Source of the DNA: Paracoccaceae bacterium
GTDB taxonomy: Bacteria > Pseudomonadota > Alphaproteobacteria > Rhodobacterales > Rhodobacteraceae
Assembly (NCBI GenBank): GCA_030625695.1
Contig: DAOUQK010000142.1
Location: forward strand, 1-8,504
DNA: 8,504 nucleotides
Direction of reading: 5' to 3'
A model generated the notes under the pieces. That model did not search any database, had not been told where the DNA came from, and saw only the letters and a program-made list of their open reading frames with translations. Both the position numbers and the translations under genes were made by a program. This document shows positions 1 through 6,064 of this stretch, one piece after another. Position 1 is the stretch's first letter; the number at the start of each line of letters is the position of its first letter.

Positions 1-353
1 GAACCCAGCAGCAAATCTTGCATGCCCGGACGGTGCGACGCAATGATGATAAGGTCAGGTTTGTTTGTCTCGGTCCAGTCCAGAATGGTCCGCCCCGAAT
101 GACCCTCGACCACCACCCCGGTTGCATGCGGCAGTTCCTTGGCCAGTTGATCCAACTCGGCCTGAATCGCCGTGCGGGCCTGAGCCAGGTAATCTGGTGG
201 CATATAAGAAATCGCATATCCGGGAATATGTTCAACCACATGCAGCAAAGTGATCTGCGCCTTGGGCGCGGCCAGCAGTCGGGCCAATTTCAAAGGCGCG
301 GACACATCGCGCTGGGAATCAAAGGATATCGGCACAAGTATGTTGTGATACAT
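1..353 (-). CDS. Universal stress protein (UspA family), partial at its C-terminus
   Basis: Cytoplasmic UspA-fold (alpha/beta, Rossmann-like) stress protein; 117 codons plus part of another are visible and the C-terminal part lies beyond the left edge. The protein begins MYHNILVPISFD, the typical first beta strand of the family, followed by a helix (about residues 17-30), the strand ITLLHVVEH, and later DLIIIASHRPG. The nucleotide-binding signature G-2x-G-9x-G(S/T) is present in altered form as ASHRPGMQDLLLGS, with Ala for the first Gly and HRPG in place of HG, a form I associate with proteobacterial Usp proteins. The ATG at 353-351 is preceded by a purine-rich Shine-Dalgarno (GAGGAGAG, within 361-370). 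The gene lies 75 bp downstream of the monooxygenase-like gene on the same strand and could be co-transcribed with it. The family is well supported; ATP binding and physiological role are not shown. Confidence 0.9.
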   Translation of the reverse strand, partial: MYHNILVPISFDSQRDVSAPLKLARLLAAPKAQITLLHVVEHIPGYAISYMPPDYLAQARTAIQAELDQLAKELPHATGVVVEGHSGRTILDWTETNKPDLIIIASHRPGMQDLLLG

Positions 354-428
354 TTTACTTCTCTCCTCTCAGATGAGCCTGAATTTGCGCATGAAAGAAT
401 GTCGCCCGCCTTGATCCAAATCAGACGT

Positions 429-749
429 TCAGTCGAAACTCGCCGCCACGTCGTACATCACCGGCTCAAAACTCCGGCACAAATCGTGGATCACACGATT
501 GCGCTTACGCATCTCGTCACTGCGCAACATCGCCTGAAAATCTTCGCGGCGTTGCCACTGTGAATAATTGGCGATCCGGGTCTGCGCGTCATTCACATGC
601 AGCCCCGACGCAATGAAACCGGGTTGCTTCGAGATGAAGCTGGTATAGGCATCGGTCAGCGCGTCTAACAGGTCCTGACAGGTGCCCGGCGTCATCTCGA
701 ATGTGGTGATCACGGTCTGAACTGAGGCATCCTGGGAAATTACTGGCAT
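429..749 (-). CDS. Antibiotic biosynthesis monooxygenase (ABM) domain protein
   Basis: Small dimeric alpha+beta barrel (ferredoxin-like) protein of the ABM superfamily, 106 residues. The central part, with a strand (VITTFEMTPG), a helix (QDLLDALTDAYTSFISKQPG), a strand (IASGLHV) and IANYSQWQRREDFQAML, matches the usual order of a single ABM domain, whose members include quinol monooxygenases and uncharacterised stress proteins. The substrate cannot be told from sequence. I prefer the ATG at 749-747 because a strong AAGGAG (complement of 756-761) lies 6 bases upstream. The frame stays open upstream to a GTG at 770, which would add seven residues but has no good ribosome site. The next gene downstream on the same strand is the universal stress protein, suggesting a two-gene stress-related unit. 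The family call is good; the enzymatic role is inferred only from the fold. Confidence 0.82.
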   Translation of the reverse strand: MPVISQDASVQTVITTFEMTPGTCQDLLDALTDAYTSFISKQPGFIASGLHVNDAQTRIANYSQWQRREDFQAMLRSDEMRKRNRVIHDLCRSFEPVMYDVAASFD

Positions 750-774
750 GAGGTTCTCCTTAACTGACACCCTT

Positions 775-802
775 AGCCTAGCACTTCAAATGGGTTAACC
801 AA
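775..802 (-). promoter_or_regulatory. Possible sigma70-type promoter for the ABM/usp pair
   Basis: On the minus strand, TTGGTT (complement of 797-802) and TAGGCT (complement of 775-780) are separated by 16 bases. This places a transcription start about 20 bases before the ATG at 749. The -10 match is weak. The -35 overlaps a GTTAACCAA element that recurs 50 bp away, so the promoter may be controlled from this site. Confidence 0.3.
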
Positions 803-853
803 AGTGACATCTCACGTGGTTTTCTCAAATTTGGTAACAAAGCGTTAACCAAG
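794..853. repeat. Cluster of three TTGGT(T)AAC-like elements in a divergent intergenic region
   Basis: GTTAACCAA occurs at 794-802 and again at 844-852, starts exactly 50 bp apart. A related element, TTTGGTAAC, lies in the other orientation at 830-838. The first copy sits inside the perfect 8-bp palindrome GGTTAACC (793-800). The arrangement lies between two divergently transcribed genes and fits binding sites for a regulator acting on one or both. GTAA-N7-TTAACC at 834-850 also differs by one base from the alphaproteobacterial CtrA consensus TTAA-N7-TTAA. The elements are seen directly; regulation is inference. Confidence 0.4.
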
Positions 854-884
854 CTTTCCGATTGTAAATCCGGGAAGGGTAAAA

Positions 885-1574
885 ATGCGGGTTGGTTTAA
901 GGGCCCTGTTATGTTGGGCGTTGTTGTGCTGGCCAATGGCGTGGCCTGCTTTTGCAGGCGCGTGGTTGCGCGACACAGGCACAAAGTTTTTCTCGAATGG
1001 CGTCACGTTGCGCAAATCAGGCGGGTTTTTGCGCCCGGAATACAGTTTTTATGGCGAATTCGGGATATCCCCTTATCTGACGCTTGGGCTTGATTTCAAT
1101 GAATCACAAGGGCCATTGGGGCGGCAATCCGGCCATGCTCTGATGTTCGCGCGGTTTCCGATTGCCCACTCGTGGCAAAATACCAATGTCGTGATTGAAT
1201 TGGGTCTGGGCGGCAATCATTATCAGGGCAAATGGGACGCGATGGTCAAATCCACCCTGTCCGTCGGGCGCGGGTTTTCATCGCGCTGGGGCAATGGCTG
1301 GATCAACGTCGATACAAGCCTGGAGATGCGCCGCCCGGCCAGCAAACCAGCCTTTAAACTGGACGCAACAATTGGCTTGTCTGAAGGCATGCGGTTTCGC
1401 CCAATGCTGCAAATTGAAACCACCTATATCGCGGGCAAACCGCTGATCTGGTCGGTGATCCCCAGCGTAATGGTCGACGGACTCAACAATCAAACCTGGG
1501 TGGTCGGGATTGAGCGTAAAACATCGGGCCAGTCGACTCTGGGGATACGGTTCGGCCTTTGGCGTAAGTTTTGA
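885..1574 (+). CDS. Exported beta-rich protein, probable outer-membrane barrel; function unknown
   Basis: Protein of 229 residues with a clear Sec signal peptide: Arg at 2 and 6, a hydrophobic core at about 7-20, and a likely cleavage AFA|GA after residue 24. The mature part is rich in alternating hydrophobic and aromatic residues and glycine (for example YLTLGLDFNES, VVIELGLGGN, GWINVDTSLEM, TTYIAGKPLIWSVIPSVMV) and ends in IRFGLWRKF. A C-terminal Phe preceded by alternating hydrophobic residues is the usual assembly signal of outer-membrane beta-barrels. The mature N-terminus GAWLRDTGTKFFSNG recalls a group of uncharacterised Rhodobacterales proteins that begin GAW. The ATG at 885 has GAAGGG upstream (about 874-879). 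The gene is divergent from the ABM gene and convergent with the beta-helix gene. Export is well supported, barrel topology is likely, and the function is unknown. Confidence 0.8.
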   Translation: MRVGLRALLCWALLCWPMAWPAFAGAWLRDTGTKFFSNGVTLRKSGGFLRPEYSFYGEFGISPYLTLGLDFNESQGPLGRQSGHALMFARFPIAHSWQNTNVVIELGLGGNHYQGKWDAMVKSTLSVGRGFSSRWGNGWINVDTSLEMRRPASKPAFKLDATIGLSEGMRFRPMLQIETTYIAGKPLIWSVIPSVMVDGLNNQTWVVGIERKTSGQSTLGIRFGLWRKF

Positions 1575-1585
1575 CACGAACTCTG

Positions 1586-1630
1586 TTGGAAAAAAGGTCG
1601 CGCATCCCTGCACGACCTCCTCTTTTCCAA
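1586..1630. terminator. Likely bidirectional terminator between convergent genes
   Basis: The arms TTGGAAAA (1586-1593) and TTTTCCAA (1623-1630) pair perfectly. Inside them AGGTCG (1595-1600) pairs with CGACCT (1613-1618), and GCA/TGC can extend the top of the stem. The A-run on one arm and T-run on the other give a U-tract when transcribed in either direction. The position, just after the plus-strand stop at 1574 and just after the minus-strand stop at 1649, is what a shared terminator for two converging genes needs. Confidence 0.7.
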
Positions 1631-1648
1631 ACTCTGTGACGCCAGAAC

Positions 1649-3934
1649 CTATTTGTCGATCCGAATGCTAAGCGACACCTCGCCCTTTACGGCCTCTTCC
1701 CAGACCAGCCGGATATTGTCATTGTTTGCTCCGTGTTCAAGTTGGACATAAGGCATGGTGTAAACCGTACTGCCCGCCCCATTGGTGATCTTGTCCAACG
1801 CCACAATCCCGTCAACACCGCGTGCACGCCCGCCAAACGGCAATTCGCCATCGGTTTGAACATCCCAATTCTTGGCTGTGGACCCTTCAGTATGGCGAAC
1901 CCGCAATGGATTAAACACCTGCGCACTGATGCCATGAAAGGTATTGCCCGCAAACGTGACATTCTTGGATCTGGTAAAGTCCAGATCGGCAAAGCTGGTA
2001 TCAACCCGCTCTGCCCGGTCAATGTTGCCGTTAATGGACCGAAACCGATTGTCCGTCACACTTAGCCCGTTCAGGAAATGGTTCGCACCATGCGGTTTAA
2101 TGACAATATAGCTGAACCAGGGCGCCACATCCCCCGACAAAAAGATGTTGTCGGCAATGCTCATGGCACTGAACGAAAAGCCGCCGGTACTTGTCGGCGT
2201 CGGGTCCTGTTCGTTGGTCCATTCGATATGGGAATTATCGATGTAGTTGTTGGAAATGGTCGTACTGGTATAGGTGCCGACAATGATCAGACACGCCGAC
2301 CGCACGCCATTGGTCACCGCATCTCCCTGAAACAAATGGTTGCCCAGAATCATGCTGTTTTCGCCCGCCAACAAGGCAAAATGCAAAAACCTGGTGGCAC
2401 GGTTATAGCGCAGCTTGACGTCATTGGCGTTGGTATTCATCGCAATGGTGATCCGGTCGGAAACATCAAGCGCGTCTTCAGCCGACAAGAACTGACATTG
2501 ATCAATCAGCATCCCCTGACACCCGCCCCCGATCGAAGTGATCCCCCGATTCATCGGCCGCGAAATAAAACAATCCCTCAGATTAAAGGTAATGCCAGAG
2601 GGCGCCAGACGAATTGCACTACAACGGTTGTTGCACTGAAACTCTATATCCGACATGCCGAATTTACTCAGCTGGCTGAAGCCGCTGAAATCCAACATGT
2701 ATTTAAACAACCGAAATTTAAAGTTCTGCGTCCCGTCAGCATCATAAAGTGGGGCATTTAACGTAATCTTACCCGCGCCAACATTTTTGGATCGCACATA
2801 AATCTCTCGCCCGACACCGTTACCTTCGACCAGGGCCCCCACCGGAATATTGGCGATATTCGCCACATTGCTAAGGGTGCGGGAATCCGATGGGTCATAG
2901 GTCGCGACCGAATTGAAAACCTCGGTATCCCAGGCCGATGAACTGCTGGCCTCTAACTGGCCATTGCGGATCACCCGGCGGGTGGCATAGCTGGATTTGT
3001 TAGGCACCGCCGCCTGCATGTCAATCGGTGCGGTTATGGCAATCTTGCGGCCCCCCAGATCAAGAGATTCATGGTCAGAGTTGTTCAGCAAGGCCTGAAA
3101 CGCCTTCTTAAAGGCCAGTTCTTCATCTCCAAACGCCGCAAAGTAGTTGGGAAAATCGAAGTTCTTGGTCAGCAAAAGCATCTTGTCGGCGGGCATATTG
3201 ACCGTGCCTTCAAACGTCACAGGTGACACAAACGTCACCGTGTCGCTAAGGTGATAATCGCCCGTCGGCACCAGAACCCGGCGCCCGTTTGCCGCATCAT
3301 CCGCCGCATTAAACGCCGCTTTATTGTCGGTTGTGCCATCACCCACAGCGCCATAATCACGCACATCCACAAGGCTCAGCATATCGCGCAGATAGATGCT
3401 GGTGATGTCGATAACCTCAATATCATCAACCCGCACAACACCGCCCGTCGCCCCGATCAGATCAATCCCGAAATGACCATACAGCGCCTCGGTGCCCCAG
3501 GGCATATCGACCCCGCCGCGCGTGCCCGCCCCGACAATACCGGTGATTTCCACAACCTCGCCATATGTGGTCAGCGTGGTTGACGCGACCACTTCGGTCA
3601 CCCCGCCAACATGCGCGCCACCCGCTCCACCGGCCCAGGCCGCGATCCGCACGGCTGGCAGGTTGCCAGAGATCGCCTTAATGCGCGCCTTGATCTGTAA
3701 ATAACAGCCCGGCAACAAAGGCGTGTCGCCCATATAGCGCAGTTTTTGTGTTGAAACGGTCTTTTGCAGTTCCAGACAGCTGCCAAAATCCGGGTCCGAT
3801 GCCACCAGAACCGCATTGGCCGCCCCATCATAGGTGTCCGACCCCGGTGTGCCATTCTGGCTTGACCAGACATCCAGCCCGTCTTCGAACGCAGGCGGCA
3901 TAAGCAGAACGCCATCGGTGATTGCCTTGTTCAT
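1649..3934 (-). CDS. Right-handed parallel beta-helix protein (pectate-lyase/GH28-like, tail-spike-like)
   Basis: Large protein of 761 residues. Residues 1 to about 180 form a beta-rich, Gly/Thr-rich domain resembling a carbohydrate-binding jelly-roll (WAGGAGGAHVGG near 100-111; VRVDDIEVIDIT near 167-178). At 191-204 the motif VRDYGAVGDGTTDN marks the start of a pectate_lyase_3/GH28-related beta-helix. A long run of short strands and turns rich in Asn, Ser, Gly and Asp (such as IADNIFLSGD, VTDNRFRSINGN, FAGNTFHGI) follows to about residue 690, and a short beta-rich tail ends in SLSIRIDK. There is no N-terminal signal peptide and no membrane segment. The ATG at 3934 is preceded by GGAAAGGGA (complement of 3941-3949). 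Proteins of this build bind or cut polysaccharides, as in phage tail spikes. Similar full-length proteins occur, as I recall, in many Rhodobacterales. Enzymatic activity is not shown: I cannot point to a conserved catalytic set. A gene-transfer-agent or phage fibre is one possibility. Confidence 0.85.
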   Translation of the reverse strand: MNKAITDGVLLMPPAFEDGLDVWSSQNGTPGSDTYDGAANAVLVASDPDFGSCLELQKTVSTQKLRYMGDTPLLPGCYLQIKARIKAISGNLPAVRIAAWAGGAGGAHVGGVTEVVASTTLTTYGEVVEITGIVGAGTRGGVDMPWGTEALYGHFGIDLIGATGGVVRVDDIEVIDITSIYLRDMLSLVDVRDYGAVGDGTTDNKAAFNAADDAANGRRVLVPTGDYHLSDTVTFVSPVTFEGTVNMPADKMLLLTKNFDFPNYFAAFGDEELAFKKAFQALLNNSDHESLDLGGRKIAITAPIDMQAAVPNKSSYATRRVIRNGQLEASSSSAWDTEVFNSVATYDPSDSRTLSNVANIANIPVGALVEGNGVGREIYVRSKNVGAGKITLNAPLYDADGTQNFKFRLFKYMLDFSGFSQLSKFGMSDIEFQCNNRCSAIRLAPSGITFNLRDCFISRPMNRGITSIGGGCQGMLIDQCQFLSAEDALDVSDRITIAMNTNANDVKLRYNRATRFLHFALLAGENSMILGNHLFQGDAVTNGVRSACLIIVGTYTSTTISNNYIDNSHIEWTNEQDPTPTSTGGFSFSAMSIADNIFLSGDVAPWFSYIVIKPHGANHFLNGLSVTDNRFRSINGNIDRAERVDTSFADLDFTRSKNVTFAGNTFHGISAQVFNPLRVRHTEGSTAKNWDVQTDGELPFGGRARGVDGIVALDKITNGAGSTVYTMPYVQLEHGANNDNIRLVWEEAVKGEVSLSIRIDK

Positions 3935-3964
3935 GTAAGATCCCTTTCCAAAAATCCGCCCGCA

Positions 3965-3976
3965 GGCAGAACTGCC
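3965..3976. repeat. Small inverted repeat in the leader of the beta-helix gene
   Basis: GGCAGAACTGCC is a self-complementary stretch (GGCA-GAAC-TGCC) about 30 bases before the ATG at 3934 and close to its ribosome site. It may form a small hairpin in the leader mRNA. No known riboswitch class is recognised. Confidence 0.25.
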
Positions 3977-3987
3977 ATGACGCGCTT

Positions 3988-4007
3988 AAACCCCCGTAAT
4001 CCGGGGG
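3988..4007 (-). terminator. Possible intrinsic terminator upstream of the beta-helix gene
   Basis: Read on the minus strand, CCCCCG-GATTA-CGGGGG (complement of 3991-4007) forms a 6-bp G/C stem with a 5-base loop followed by TTTAAG. The stem is strong but the U-tract is short. It could end transcripts coming from lysK before the beta-helix gene, or act as a leader hairpin if the beta-helix promoter lies further upstream. Confidence 0.4.
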
Positions 4008-4370
4008 CTACCCGGACACGGGCCAAGGGAATATTCAAAAAGGGTTAAAAGCCTCTCACAGCACCGTTACGGTGGGGGATTTCAGGCCCTCAGACCAGAG
4101 GCAGAGGCACCCTGTACCCCGTTGATTTTATGTCGGAATTCAAGATCAATCATTTAGTAACCCAATAGGTGCGCCTTACCTTGCGCATCGATGGTCATCA
4201 CCCTCTGGAGCATCCGCCTCTCCACCTCACGCAGCTCCGGAAACTTCAATTGCTCGGGTCGCCCCCCCCCGAAAGCCCCGTCGCACGATCGACATTCATC
4301 AAAAACCCGGCCACGCAGCCACTCACGGACAGAGCCCAGGGGGGGGCAATATGCCCTCCACCCCCTAAAC

Positions 4371-5945
4371 CTAAACCAACTCTCCCGCCAACGCCCGATC
4401 AATAAGCGTCACAGTTTCCTCGACCCCATAAAGCGCAATGAACCCGCCAAACCTTGGCCCTTGGGACGCCCCCAGCAACACCTCATAAAGTGCTGTGAAC
4501 CACCCGCGCATCGGATCAAACCGTTCCCGCCCAACGGTATAGACCAGCGATTGCAACGCCTCATCCTCCGCCGGTCCCTCCCAGGCCACCAACCCGTCCC
4601 GCAACGCCTCCAACGCCTCGCGTTCAACATCATTTGGAGCACGACACGCCCTTGTCGGTTTGACAAAGTCGTTGAAATACCGAACCGCAAACCCCGCTGC
4701 ATTATCCAGATCAGGATGGCTCTCGGGCGCCGCATCCGGCGCATAACGGCGGATGAACCCCCAGAGCTGCTCTTTATCCTCGGCCCCCGAAACCGACGCC
4801 AGGTTCAGCAACATCGCGAACGGCACCACCATATTGGACACCGGAACATCAGCCCCGTGAATATGAAACACCGGATTGTTCAGCCGCGCCTTGGTGTCCT
4901 GCCCGGCATAAGCACGCAATTGCTGATGATATTCATCCACCGCCTTGGGGATCACATCAAAATACATCCGCTTGGCTGTCTTGGGCTTAAGATACATGAA
5001 ATACGACAGGCTTTCGGCACTGGCATAGGTCAGCCATTGATCAATCGACACGCCATTACCGCTGGTCTTGGAAATCTTCTGGCCGTTCTCATCCAAAAAC
5101 AACTCATAGGTAAAGTGCGCAGGCGCAGGTGCGCCCAGAATCCGGCAAATACTGTCATAAATCGGCGTATTTGTACTGTGATCCTTACCGTACATCTCAA
5201 AATCGACGCCCAATGCGGCCCAGCGCGCGCCAAAATCCGGCTTCCATTGCAGCTTAACATTGCCGCCCGTCACCGGCAGCGTCCATTCACGACCCGTTTC
5301 ATCATCAAAGGTAATCGTGCCATCCCCAGCGTTCACCTGCTTCATCGGCACATATAATACCCGCCCCGTTTCGGGATGGATCGGCAGGAATATCGAATAG
5401 GTCTGACGCCGTTCCTCACGCAACGACTTCAGCATCACCGCCATCACGTCGTCATAGCGTTCAACCGCCCGCAACAGCACCTCATCAAACTGGCCTGACT
5501 GGTAATATTCGGTCGAACTGATGAACTCATACTCAAACCCGAACGTATCCAGAAACCGCCGCAACATCGCGTTGTTATGATCCCCAAAACTTTCATGTGT
5601 GCCAAACGGGTCGGGCACCGACGTCAAAGGCAGTTGCAAATGCGCCTGCATCGCCTCCGGGTTGGGCACATTCCCCGGCACCTTGCGCATCCCGTCCAGA
5701 TCGTCCGAGAAACAAATCAACCGCGTTGGAATATCCGAGATCACCTCAAACGCCCGCCGTACCATCGTTGTACGCGCAACTTCGCCAAACGTGCCGATAT
5801 GCGGCAGGCCAGACGGGCCGTACCCCGTCTCAAACAGCACATAGCCCTTCTCGGGCGGCGCTTTGGCAAACCGTTTCGCCAGCTTCCTTGCCTCTTCAAA
5901 AGGCCAGGCTTTTGACGTTAACGCCAGCTCACGCAACTCAGACAT
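4371..5945 (-). CDS. lysK: Lysyl-tRNA synthetase, class I
   Basis: Cytoplasmic enzyme that charges tRNA(Lys) with lysine using ATP. At 524 residues it has the usual length of bacterial class I LysRS. The Rossmann catalytic domain shows the class I signatures: PHIGT (residues 48-52, HIGH-type) within GPSGLPHIGTFGE, and KISKTSG (290-296, KMSKS-type). The family segments FSDDLDGMRKVPGN (79-92), EMYGKDHS (250-257) and YELFLDENGQKISK (280-293) agree, and the C-terminal half is helical as expected for the anticodon-binding part. The ATG at 5945 has CGGAG (complement of 5952-5956) at good spacing. The gene is divergent from the TerB-like gene. The class I enzyme is common in alphaproteobacteria, where it stands in for the class II LysS of most bacteria. 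Frame and motifs are intact. Confidence 0.97.
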   Translation of the reverse strand: MSELRELALTSKAWPFEEARKLAKRFAKAPPEKGYVLFETGYGPSGLPHIGTFGEVARTTMVRRAFEVISDIPTRLICFSDDLDGMRKVPGNVPNPEAMQAHLQLPLTSVPDPFGTHESFGDHNNAMLRRFLDTFGFEYEFISSTEYYQSGQFDEVLLRAVERYDDVMAVMLKSLREERRQTYSIFLPIHPETGRVLYVPMKQVNAGDGTITFDDETGREWTLPVTGGNVKLQWKPDFGARWAALGVDFEMYGKDHSTNTPIYDSICRILGAPAPAHFTYELFLDENGQKISKTSGNGVSIDQWLTYASAESLSYFMYLKPKTAKRMYFDVIPKAVDEYHQQLRAYAGQDTKARLNNPVFHIHGADVPVSNMVVPFAMLLNLASVSGAEDKEQLWGFIRRYAPDAAPESHPDLDNAAGFAVRYFNDFVKPTRACRAPNDVEREALEALRDGLVAWEGPAEDEALQSLVYTVGRERFDPMRGWFTALYEVLLGASQGPRFGGFIALYGVEETVTLIDRALAGELV

Positions 5946-5986
5946 ATTATTCTCCGTTCAGGGGGGATTCCTGTGCAACAGGCCGC

Positions 5987-6015
5987 TACCTATTGTGCTG
6001 ACCGCCTATCGTCAA
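5987..6015 (-). promoter_or_regulatory. Predicted lysK promoter
   Basis: On the minus strand, TTGACG (complement of 6010-6015) is a near-consensus -35. Seventeen bases later lies TAGGTA (complement of 5987-5992), a weak -10. Transcription would start near 5980 and give a leader of about 35 bases before the lysK ATG. The -35 lies within the spacer of the predicted promoter running the other way. Confidence 0.45.
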
Positions 6016-6021
6016 TATTCT
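5993..6021 (+). promoter_or_regulatory. Predicted terB promoter overlapping a palindrome
   Basis: TTGTGC (5993-5998) and TATTCT (6016-6021) are 17 bases apart and could be the -35 and -10 of the plus-strand gene, giving a leader of about 35-40 bases. The element is weaker than consensus at the -35. The odd palindrome TCTGCA-C-TGCAGA (6019-6031) begins within the -10 and would be a good place for a repressor. Confidence 0.35.
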
Positions 6022-6064
6022 GCACTGCAGACGCCCCATTCAGGCCCTAAGAAGGATTATGCTT

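Larger units (their letters stand above)
3935..4370. other. Gene-poor gap between lysK and the beta-helix gene
   Basis: No confident gene lies in these 436 bp. They hold several short inverted repeats: CCCCCG/CGGGGG at 3991-4007, CACCG-TTA-CGGTG at 4062-4074 and GGGCA-ATA-TGCCC at 4343-4355. There is also TTCA-N7-TTAA at 4034-4048, one base from a CtrA-type site, and a C9 tract (4262-4270) facing a G8 tract (4339-4346). A minus-strand frame from 4154 is open back into the end of lysK. Its last 35 codons (ending DAQGKAHLLGY, stop TAA 4154-4156) have mostly G or C in third positions, but it has no convincing start or ribosome site and uses AGG codons. I read it as a possible gene relic or chance frame. 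Confidence 0.5.

Noticed and set aside
778..984. Minus-strand frame of 68 codons over the divergent intergenic region
   Set aside because: It overlaps the start and signal peptide of the exported protein and the ABM promoter region, with no ribosome site or protein-like features.
2078..2761. Plus-strand frame of 227 codons opposite the beta-helix gene
   Set aside because: It is a shadow of the coding strand with no domain, start signal or neighbour that would support it.
3251..3704. Plus-strand frames opposite the N-terminal part of the beta-helix gene
   Set aside because: They are mirror frames of a long intact coding region, without start signals.
4082..4153. 23-codon minus-strand frame beginning right after the stop at 4154
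   Set aside because: It has no Shine-Dalgarno, no recognisable sequence, and is short enough to occur by chance.
4191..5357. Plus-strand frame of 388 codons opposite lysK
   Set aside because: It is antisense to an intact lysyl-tRNA synthetase, its composition (rich in Arg, His, Pro, Ile) is that of a mirror frame, and it has no ribosome site or recognisable domain.
4371..5945. Horizontal transfer of an archaeal-type lysyl-tRNA synthetase as a recent event
   Set aside because: Class I LysRS is the normal enzyme in many alphaproteobacteria, and the gene's composition does not stand out from its neighbours.
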